From NCBI GenBank assembly GCA_900544635.1, contig UQVV01000127.1:1-5716 (forward strand): a DNA stretch of 5,716 nt, in the 5' to 3' direction. The first letter of the stretch is position 1. Every line of letters starts with the position of its first letter. This DNA comes from an uncultured Cloacibacillus sp. (GTDB lineage Bacteria > Synergistota > Synergistia > Synergistales > Synergistaceae). The position numbers were made by a program, and so were the translations under genes. Shown here one piece after another: positions 1 to 4,580 of the stretch. The notes beneath the pieces were generated by a model that saw only the letters and a list, made by a program, of their open reading frames with translations, ran no database searches and was not told the origin of the DNA.

Positions 1-897
1 CTCGGCGCGCATGCGCATCATCTCAAACTGCGCTGACTTGAGCTTCGGCTCCGAGACGTCCCACGCCTCGATGCGCGCGCCGCGCATTATGTCGGCGAGC
101 TGGCCCGTCTTGACGCCGCGCCCGCAGCACATGTCGAGCACGTATTTCCCCTCGGCGCGCTTCGCGAGCGTCTCGGCGGCGAGCATCGACGACTCGCTCT
201 GCGGCATTATCTTGCCCTCGCCGAAGCCAGGAAGCTCGAGCGGGAAGGGATTCGCCGCGGTGCGCACGGAGCGCTCGAAGAGCGGAGACGGCCACGCATG
301 GCGGCCCGAGTTGTTGTACTCCGCTATATACTCGTCGCGGTCCACGCCCTGCGAGAGGCGCAGCGAGAGATATGTCTTCATCCCGCTCGCCCGGACGAGC
401 TTCTTGGCCTCCTGTATGGAGAGCTCCTTAGACCACTGTGCGGCGGCCCAGCCGGGAACGCCCCAGTAGAGCGCCTGGTCGCGCAGCGCGCCGCTTTTTT
501 TCAGGCTTTCGAGAAATCTCGGATATTCGTCGGATACGGTGTGGAGCACGGCGTTGACGAGGCCGACGTCCTTCTGGCCGCCGCCCGCCTTGACCGCCTG
601 CACGAGGCCGTTTATCAGCACCGGCAGAGCGAAGTGGCGCAGCTCGACGATGCCGGCTATCCCTATCATCAGCGCGTTCCATGTAAGCGGCGGCAGCTCG
701 CGCGGGCCGCGCTTGCAGTATTTTATAAGCATCGTCTTCCAAAGGCTCTGCCTGCGCAGCGTGCAGTAGAGCAGCGTAGCGGCGAGCTTCCTGTCGCCCG
801 GCGCGATCTCCTGGTACACCTTGCGCAGCGCCTCGGAGGCGAAAGCGCCGCCGCGCACCTCGCCGTAGACGGCGAGAGCGGCTTCAAGTCCTCTCAT
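1..897 (-). CDS. rsmB: RsmB/NOP-family SAM-dependent RNA (cytosine-C5) methyltransferase, 3' end outside window
   Basis: The reading frame gives 299 residues from the ATG at 897-895 and runs off the left edge without a stop, so the C-terminal part is missing. Residues 1 to about 140 look like the NusB-like RNA-binding domain of RsmB: DRKLAATLLYCTLRR at 35-49 and GLVNAVL at 112-118. The SAM-binding Rossmann fold starts near 250, with motif I DMCCGRGVKT at 255-264 and an acidic motif II residue in EAWD (D280). Known family role: cytosolic m5C modification of 16S rRNA (C967 in E. coli). The catalytic cysteines of motifs IV and VI would lie outside the window, so activity cannot be judged. The start is supported by AAGGGG at 906-911, 8 nt upstream. 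Motif I departs from the usual CAAPGGKT form. The family is fairly sure; the exact target base is inferred, and the symbol is tentative. Confidence 0.85.
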   Translation of the reverse strand, partial: MRGLEAALAVYGEVRGGAFASEALRKVYQEIAPGDRKLAATLLYCTLRRQSLWKTMLIKYCKRGPRELPPLTWNALMIGIAGIVELRHFALPVLINGLVQAVKAGGGQKDVGLVNAVLHTVSDEYPRFLESLKKSGALRDQALYWGVPGWAAAQWSKELSIQEAKKLVRASGMKTYLSLRLSQGVDRDEYIAEYNNSGRHAWPSPLFERSVRTAANPFPLELPGFGEGKIMPQSESSMLAAETLAKRAEGKYVLDMCCGRGVKTGQLADIMRGARIEAWDVSEPKLKSAQFEMMRMRAE

Positions 898-946
898 GAT
901 CTCAACCCCTTGCCGCGCGACGCGCGCACGGTTTTTTCATCTGTTT

Positions 947-959
947 ATTGTATATCATA
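947..959 (-). promoter_or_regulatory. Possible -10 region for the RsmB-like methyltransferase gene
   Basis: The only AT-rich stretch between the terminator at 967-994 and the methyltransferase start reads TATGATATACAAT on the minus strand. TATGAT (954-959) and TACAAT (947-952) are both -10-like. I find no convincing -35 at normal spacing. Some promoter is expected here because the terminator just upstream isolates the gene, but the exact box is a guess. Confidence 0.3.
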
Positions 960-966
960 CAGGCGT

Positions 967-994
967 AAAATCGCCGGTCTTCGGCGACCGGCGA
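967..994 (-). terminator. Rho-independent terminator after the zinc metallopeptidase gene
   Basis: A perfect 9-bp inverted repeat (971-979 with 986-994, arms TCGCCGGTC and GACCGGCGA) encloses a 6-nt loop. On the minus strand it is followed directly by TTTT (970-967). It begins 38 nt past the protease stop codon at 1033. On the plus strand no T run follows, so it acts for leftward transcripts. The T tract is short, so some read-through into the methyltransferase gene is possible. Confidence 0.75.
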
Positions 995-1032
995 CGAAAA
1001 AACGATATTTTTCTGCGTTTCGGAAGTCCGCG

Positions 1033-1725
1033 CTACTCGTCGCGGCTCATTCCGCGCAGCGCTATCAGCCTCACGAGCTGGAGCACCGTCATGACGAGCG
1101 CCGCGACGTAGGTCAGAGCAGCGGCGTCGAGCACCGCCTTCGCCCCGCCTATCTCCTGCTGCGAAAGGATGTTCGTCTCGCGCAGCATACGCAGCGCGCG
1201 CGCGCTCGCGTCGAACTCGAGCGGCAGCGTCACGAGGTGGAATACGAGGACGCTGCAGAAGAGCAGGATGCCGAGGTTCAGAAGGTTCAGCGAGCCGATG
1301 ACGAGCCCTATGAGGAAGAGCGGAATCGACGCCGTCGAGCAGAGCTGCACCGCGGGCGCTATCGCGTTGCGGAACTTCAGGAAGCCGTAGTTCTCCTTGT
1401 CCTGCACCGCGTGGCCCACCTCGTGCGCCGCGACGCCTATCGCGGCTATGCTGCGGCTGGCGTTGACGCTGTCGGAGAGGCGCAGCACCTTGTCCCTCGG
1501 GTCGTAATGGTCCGAAAGCTCGCCGGGCACGCGCTCGACGCGCACGCCGGAAAGGCCGTTCCTGTCGAGCAGCCTGCGCGAGACCTCCTCGGCGGAAAGG
1601 CCGCTCATGGCCCGGACCTCGCTGTATTTCGCAAAAGCGCCCTTCACCTTGAACTGCGCCCAGAGCGAGAGCAGTATGGCGGGAATGAGCACGATTACTG
1701 TCGGGTCAAAAAACGGATATATCAT
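1033..1725 (-). CDS. yugP: YugP-type membrane zinc metallopeptidase (Zn_protease_2 / COG2738)
   Basis: A 230-residue integral membrane protein. The zinc-protease signature HEVGH is at 101-105 (two His ligands and the catalytic Glu102), and LPLEFDAS at 167-174 supplies E170 as the likely third zinc ligand. The N-terminus is typical of YugP: a membrane helix at about 9-22 followed by WAQFKVK. Further hydrophobic segments lie at about 131-148, 149-168 and 201-223, so the protein is membrane-anchored. The substrate of this family is not known. GGAGGT at 1732-1737 lies 6 nt before the ATG at 1725-1723. A GTG six bases further upstream would begin immediately after that Shine-Dalgarno and is rejected. 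The gene lies 55 nt after the aminotransferase with no terminator between. Its order before an RsmB gene resembles clostridial def-fmt-protease-rsmB clusters (from general knowledge). Confidence 0.93.
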   Translation of the reverse strand: MIYPFFDPTVIVLIPAILLSLWAQFKVKGAFAKYSEVRAMSGLSAEEVSRRLLDRNGLSGVRVERVPGELSDHYDPRDKVLRLSDSVNASRSIAAIGVAAHEVGHAVQDKENYGFLKFRNAIAPAVQLCSTASIPLFLIGLVIGSLNLLNLGILLFCSVLVFHLVTLPLEFDASARALRMLRETNILSQQEIGGAKAVLDAAALTYVAALVMTVLQLVRLIALRGMSRDE

Positions 1726-1731
1726 CCGCAC

Positions 1732-1737
1732 ACCTCC
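1732..1737 (-). promoter_or_regulatory. Shine-Dalgarno that fixes the metallopeptidase start
   Basis: GGAGGT on the minus strand, 6 nt before the ATG at 1725-1723. The longer reading from GTG at 1731-1729 would leave no spacer between ribosome-binding site and start, so the protein begins MIYPFF. Confidence 0.85.
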
Positions 1738-1758
1738 ACGTTATCTAAAATTACTCCT

Positions 1759-1764
1759 ATTATA
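1759..1764 (-). promoter_or_regulatory. TATAAT -10 box upstream of the metallopeptidase gene
   Basis: An exact TATAAT lies in the 55-nt gap between the aminotransferase stop and the protease start. It predicts a transcript start near 1752 and a leader of roughly 27 nt. No recognisable -35 sits 16-18 nt upstream (that stretch overlaps the end of the aminotransferase gene), and there is no extended TG. It is either a weak or activator-dependent internal promoter, or chance in an AT-rich gap. Confidence 0.45.
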
Positions 1765-1780
1765 CGATATTTACCGCCGT

Positions 1781-2929
1781 TTATGCGTGCTTCGCGTAAA
1801 AACCGGCAATTTCGCTCACTATGCGCTCCTGCTCCTCGGGCAGCAGCTCGGGGAACATCGGCAGCGCGAGCACGTCGTCCGCGAGCGCCTCGGCGACGGG
1901 GAAATCGCCCTTCTTGTAGCCGAGGTTCGCGAAGCAGCGCTGCAGGTGCAGCGGCAGCGGATAGTAGACGCGCGTCGTAATCCCGCGCTCCGCGAGATAC
2001 TTCATAAGCTCGTCTCGGTGCTTCGCGCGCACGACGTACTGGTGGTAGACGTGGCGTCCGCCCGGAAGCTCCGCGGGCGGCGTGATGAAGTCAAGCAGCC
2101 CCTTCTCGCCGAAAAGCATCATATAGCGGCCCGCGACGATGCGGCGCTCCTCGTTCCAGCCCTCGAGGTGGCGCAGGCGCACGCGCAGAATCGCGGCCTG
2201 CAGCGCGTCGAGACGGCTGTTGATGCCGACCTCGTCGTGGAAATAGGTCGTCCCCGCGCCGTGGACGCGCAGGCGGCGGATCCTCGCGGCGAGCTCCTCG
2301 TCGTCCGCTATCGCGACCATGCCGCCGTCGCCGTAGCAGCCGAGGTTCTTCGTCGGGAAGAAGGAGAAGCAGCCGAGCTTTCCGACCGAGCCGCTGCGCG
2401 CGACGCGGCCGCCTATCATGCGGTGCGCGCCTATCGCCTGCGCGCAGTCCTCGACGAGCGCGATATTGCGCGAGGCGAGCTCGTCCTTAATCTCCTCGAG
2501 CGGGCACATCTGCCCGAAGAGGTGGACCGGCAGCACGGCCTTCGTGCGCGGCGTGATCTTCGCGAGAATATCTTCGGATTTGATGTTGTAGGTGACGGGG
2601 TCGACGTCGGCGAAGACCGGCGTGCCGCCGCAGCGCGTGATGCAGCTCACCGTGGCGAAGAAGGTGAAGGGAGTCGTGATGACCTCGTCGCCCGGCTTCA
2701 GGTCGAGCGCCATCATCGCGAGCACGAGCGCGTCCGTGCCGGAGGCGCAGCCGACTGCGTTCTTCACCTCGAGGTATGCGGCTATCTCGCGCTCGAGCGC
2801 CTCGACCTCGGGGCCGAGGATGAAATGCTGCGTCTCGAGCACGCGAAGCACCGCGACGTTGATTTCCTCCTTGACGCGGGCGTAGTTCCTTGTAAGGTCG
2901 AACGACGGTATATTTGTCATATTGGGCAT
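1781..2929 (-). CDS. DegT/DnrJ/EryC1/StrS-family PLP-dependent sugar aminotransferase
   Basis: A full-length 382-residue fold-type I aminotransferase. Visible hallmarks: ASGTDAL at 62-68 (phosphate-binding turn), VEDCAQAIGA at 159-168 with D161 for the pyridine nitrogen, and FFPTKNLGCYGDGG at 190-203 with K194 as the Schiff-base lysine. INSRLDALQAA and the C-terminal TRVYYPLPLHLQ are also typical. Family members put an amino group on keto-sugars attached to nucleotides, using glutamate or glutamine, for LPS, capsule, glycan or antibiotic sugars. The sequence resembles the WbpE/WlbC group that makes 3-amino sugars, but the substrate cannot be read off. No sugar dehydrogenase, acetyltransferase or glycosyltransferase is nearby. 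The start at 2929 is preceded by GAGGGGGA, which overlaps the regulator's stop region with an 11-nt spacer; a second ATG at 2920 is too far away. Cytosolic enzyme. Confidence 0.93.
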   Translation of the reverse strand: MPNMTNIPSFDLTRNYARVKEEINVAVLRVLETQHFILGPEVEALEREIAAYLEVKNAVGCASGTDALVLAMMALDLKPGDEVITTPFTFFATVSCITRCGGTPVFADVDPVTYNIKSEDILAKITPRTKAVLPVHLFGQMCPLEEIKDELASRNIALVEDCAQAIGAHRMIGGRVARSGSVGKLGCFSFFPTKNLGCYGDGGMVAIADDEELAARIRRLRVHGAGTTYFHDEVGINSRLDALQAAILRVRLRHLEGWNEERRIVAGRYMMLFGEKGLLDFITPPAELPGGRHVYHQYVVRAKHRDELMKYLAERGITTRVYYPLPLHLQRCFANLGYKKGDFPVAEALADDVLALPMFPELLPEEQERIVSEIAGFYAKHA

Positions 2930-2947
2930 GATTTCTGCGGTCCCCCT

Positions 2948-3622
2948 CTACTCCTTTTCTTTTTCCTTCGCCTTCGCGGCGGCCTCCGAGAACATCGCGT
3001 GTACGCGCTCCAGGTGCTGTTTCATGAGCTCCTGCGCGCCTATCCTGTCGCGCTGCGCTATCGCGCGCAGAATCGCGCGGTGCTCGCCCGACGACTTGTT
3101 CTCGGACTCGACGAACTTGCTGTAGAAATAAATATAGACGTTGGTGCGCTGGATTATATTGTCCACGTACTCGCTGAGCACGTAGTTCTTTCCCGCCTCG
3201 GCGATGATGCGGTGGAAGTCGTTGTTCGCGGCGAGGAAGGCGTCCACGTCGCCCGCGTCGTAGGCGGCGTCGCCGTCGCGCACGAGGCCGTCGAGCCTTT
3301 CGAGCGTGCGCTTGTCCATGCCGGTGCGGCAGGCGAGCTCGACGCTCATATTCTCAAGATACTCGCGGACGGAATAGGAATTGTCCATCTCGTGCGAGGA
3401 GGGCGAAGCGACGCGCGCCCCGCTGTTCGGGACGATCTTCACAAGCCCTTCGTTCGCGAGCCTGCGCAGCGCCTCGCGCACGGGCGTGCGGCTGACTCCC
3501 ATTTCGTTCGCTATTTTAACCTCGAGGAGCCTCTGCGCGGGCTTCAGCTCGCGGCTCAGGATTTTTCCGCGCAGCTCCATGTACACGGAATCCGACGAGG
3601 TGTTATACATCCGATGCAGCAT
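2948..3622 (-). CDS. GntR-family transcriptional regulator, FadR/FCD subfamily
   Basis: A 224-residue cytosolic DNA-binding protein. The N-terminal winged helix-turn-helix spans about 9-73, with the recognition segment SRTPVREALRRLANEGLV at 44-61. The C-terminal all-helical FCD effector domain spans about 80-212. Its expected metal/effector ligands are visible: D135 and H137 (NNDFHR), H181 (EHRAIL) and H203 (KQHLERV). FCD regulators usually bind small carboxylates or sugar acids and release DNA, which suggests such an inducer, but none is identifiable. The tail is a Lys/Glu-rich AKAKEKEKE. AGGGGGAT at 3632-3639 supports the ATG at 3622. The aminotransferase follows after 18 nt and is surely cotranscribed, so it is the likely target along with the regulator's own promoter. 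Confidence 0.93.
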   Translation of the reverse strand: MLHRMYNTSSDSVYMELRGKILSRELKPAQRLLEVKIANEMGVSRTPVREALRRLANEGLVKIVPNSGARVASPSSHEMDNSYSVREYLENMSVELACRTGMDKRTLERLDGLVRDGDAAYDAGDVDAFLAANNDFHRIIAEAGKNYVLSEYVDNIIQRTNVYIYFYSKFVESENKSSGEHRAILRAIAQRDRIGAQELMKQHLERVHAMFSEAAAKAKEKEKE

Positions 3623-3648
3623 TATTAAAACATCCCCCTAAAAACTGA

Positions 3649-3669
3649 CGCGCGCGCTTCCCGCGCACA
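3649..3669 (-). promoter_or_regulatory. Stem-loop in the leader of the GntR regulator mRNA
   Basis: On the minus strand TGTGCGCG (3669-3662) pairs with CGCGCGCG (3656-3649) around a GGAAG loop: 8 bp with two G-U pairs. It falls between the proposed transcript start (about 3688) and the Shine-Dalgarno at 3639. No T run follows, so it is not a classical terminator. It could affect mRNA stability or be an operator, or simply reflect the CG-rich sequence. Confidence 0.4.
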
Positions 3670-3694
3670 CGGTGTAGAACAAACACAACTAACA

Positions 3695-3722
3695 ATCTTA
3701 GCATAAAAACGCGCGCGCGCAA
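3695..3722 (-). promoter_or_regulatory. Putative promoter of the regulator-aminotransferase operon
   Basis: On the minus strand an extended -10, TGC then TAAGAT (3700-3695), lies 16 nt downstream of a weak -35, TTGCGC (3722-3717). The spacer is largely alternating C and G. The predicted start near 3688 leaves a leader of about 65 nt. Support is moderate: the extended -10 is good, the -35 poor. Confidence 0.45.
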
Positions 3723-3758
3723 CAAAATAGAACATAAATCCGCGCCGCGGGAAAATTT

Positions 3759-3787
3759 TTGACAGCCCCGCCAGCGGGCCGTAAAAT
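3759..3787 (+). promoter_or_regulatory. Near-consensus sigma-70 promoter of the small membrane-protein gene
   Basis: TTGACA at 3759-3764, a spacer of exactly 17 nt, and TAAAAT at 3782-3787 (five of six consensus bases). This is the best promoter in the window. A start 7-8 nt past the -10 falls on 3794-3795, at the ATG of the downstream gene. A short palindrome sits inside the spacer (3767-3778). Confidence 0.8.
3767..3778. repeat. Short palindrome within the promoter spacer
   Basis: CCCGC and GCGGG form a perfect 5-bp inverted repeat with a 2-nt centre, lying entirely between the -35 and -10 boxes. This position is typical of a repressor operator, but the element is short and GC-rich, so chance is possible. 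Confidence 0.4.
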
Positions 3788-3794
3788 AATCGCC

Positions 3795-4061
3795 ATGAAC
3801 AAAAGGCTTATCGTTCTCATCCTTTCAATATCGACCATCGTCGCCTACGGCTACGCGCTCGGCGGCCTCGGCAGCTACGCTATGGGCGTGCCGAAGCCCG
3901 TGCCCATCGCGGCGGGGCTTTCGTGCGGCACGGTCTTCGCCGTCGCGGCGCTGAGGCTCTGGAAGAGCTACCTCGAAGAGCTCGAACGCGAGAGAAAAGC
4001 CCTCGAAGCGGAAGAAGGGCAAAACGAAGAAAAGTCCGGCGATTCGCGGGCGGAAGAGTAA
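3795..4061 (+). CDS. Small two-helix membrane protein with charged C-terminal tail, unknown function
   Basis: An 88-residue protein I do not recognise. Two hydrophobic segments, about 5-25 (LIVLILSISTIVAYGYALGG) and about 37-54 (IAAGLSCGTVFAVAALRL), are joined by a short Gly/Pro loop. From about 55 to the end the chain is highly charged (YLEELERERKALEAEEGQ) and probably a short cytoplasmic coiled coil. By the positive-inside rule (MNKR at the start, RLWK after helix 2) both ends are likely cytosolic. The ATG at 3795 is chosen because the upstream in-frame TTG at 3759 is the -35 hexamer itself. There is no room for a Shine-Dalgarno, as the -10 ends 7 nt before the ATG, so translation is probably leaderless. 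It is divergent from the GntR regulator and alone on its strand. A real gene is likely from the promoter, membrane pattern and downstream terminator. Confidence 0.75.
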   Translation: MNKRLIVLILSISTIVAYGYALGGLGSYAMGVPKPVPIAAGLSCGTVFAVAALRLWKSYLEELERERKALEAEEGQNEEKSGDSRAEE

Positions 4062-4099
4062 ACGCGCCGGAAGCGCCGCCGGTTCGCGCCGCGCGCCTG

Positions 4100-4162
4100 A
4101 AACCGACGCCGCAGGCGTCAAACAAGCCCGCCCGCGCAAAACCAACGGCGCAGGCGTCGAAC
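4100..4162 (+). repeat. Two-copy imperfect direct repeat, 24 nt with 39-nt period
   Basis: Copies at 4100-4123 and 4139-4162 match at 21 of 24 positions. The first holds a perfect palindrome, GACGCC-GCA-GGCGTC (4105-4119); in the second the left arm has changed. They lie in the 3' untranslated part of the small-gene transcript, before the terminator at 4211. Left arm of copy 1 could also pair with right arm of copy 2, giving alternative RNA folds. Confidence 0.6.
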
Positions 4163-4210
4163 GCAGACGCGCGCCATGAATTTACGAAAACGACCAAACG
4201 CATAGGAAAG

Positions 4211-4239
4211 AGCCGCGGCTTCAGGCCTGCGGCTTTTTT
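4211..4239 (+). terminator. Rho-independent terminator after the small membrane-protein gene
   Basis: AGCCGCGG (4211-4218) pairs with CTGCGGCT (4227-4234), 8 bp including one G-U, around an 8-nt loop. The stem runs into six T at 4234-4239, and a second T5 follows after CG. Minus-strand flanks lack a T run. It ends a plus-strand transcript of about 445 nt, leaving a 3' untranslated region of roughly 150-180 nt. Confidence 0.75.
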
Positions 4240-4516
4240 CGTTTTTCGCCGAGCAGCAGAACTTTCGCAGACTCGCCGCCGCGGCGCAAAATTGAGGAAA
4301 GGTCCGCCGCGCCGCGCCGCTTTATGCTAATCAACCTTACGGCGGAGGCTGTGCATCCCCGGCGAATTTTTAAGCCCGCGCCGCACGCATTGAACACCGG
4401 ATGAACGCAGGAGTCCGCACAACATTCTCTTCTGCGTCTAACGACCAGCGCCGGAGGCTCTTGACGGAAGCATTCAGGGGCGACATCGGTTTTATAAATC
4501 CCGCGCCTCGCGCATG
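4240..4516. other. Intergenic stretch without a recognised gene
   Basis: No reading frame here has a ribosome-binding site, credible length or recognisable domain on either strand. The one structure seen is an imperfect stem-loop, ACGCAGGAG (4405-4413) with CTTCTGCGT (4429-4437), 9 bp with one G-U and a 15-nt loop. A TTGACG at 4461 and TATAAA at 4493 are 26 nt apart, too far to be a promoter. The stretch separates two convergent terminators and may be neutral spacer or gene remnant. Confidence 0.5.
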
Positions 4517-4550
4517 AAAAAGCCGCCGCGTCCTCGACGGAGCGGCGGCT
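4517..4550 (-). terminator. Rho-independent terminator after the rhodanese gene
   Basis: A perfect 9-bp stem, AGCCGCCGC (4521-4529) with GCGGCGGCT (4542-4550), has a further TCC/GGA pairing inside next to a bulged G. On the minus strand it is followed by TTTTT (4521-4517). It begins about 30 nt after the rhodanese stop codon at 4581. It faces the rightward terminator at 4211-4239. Confidence 0.85.
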
Positions 4551-4580
4551 TCGTGTGTGTTCGTTTCTTTTACGCGGCGC

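Noticed and set aside
1726..1731. GTG at 1731 as the protease start
   Set aside because: It directly abuts the GGAGGT site, leaving no spacer; the ATG at 1725 has ideal spacing and matches family N-termini.
298..1980. 560-codon plus-strand open frame antisense to the methyltransferase and protease genes
   Set aside because: Its product is Arg/Ala/His/Glu-rich with no domain, it crosses the gap and terminator between two well-supported genes, and it is in exact codon register opposite them. It is a by-product of codon bias.
1607..3628. 673-codon plus-strand open frame antisense to the aminotransferase and regulator
   Set aside because: Same explanation: low-complexity basic product, no ribosome-binding site, while the opposite strand carries two clear protein families with Shine-Dalgarno sites.
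3759..3794. TTG at 3759 as an upstream start of the small membrane protein
   Set aside because: That TTG is part of the TTGACA -35 hexamer, so the transcript begins downstream of it.
4105..4170. Possible CRISPR array or integration site from the repeated palindromic element
   Set aside because: Only two degenerate copies, a 15-nt spacer, and no cas, integrase or transposase gene nearby.
3923..4330. Plus-strand frame overlapping and extending past the small gene, with a 13-residue Lys/Pro/Thr/Ala repeat, possibly reached by -1 frameshift
   Set aside because: No convincing slippery heptamer is present, the frame translates straight through the terminator hairpin and T run at 4211-4239, and the small gene already ends in a natural charged tail. 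The repeat period being a multiple of three is noted but not sufficient.
4324..4404. 26-residue reading frame beginning MLINLTAEAV
   Set aside because: The only Shine-Dalgarno-like sequence is about 20 nt upstream, and there is no promoter, conserved feature or recognisable product.
4461..4498. TTGACG and TATAAA as a plus-strand promoter
   Set aside because: The boxes are 26 nt apart, outside the workable range, and only a terminator on the opposite strand and the antisense side of the rhodanese gene follow.
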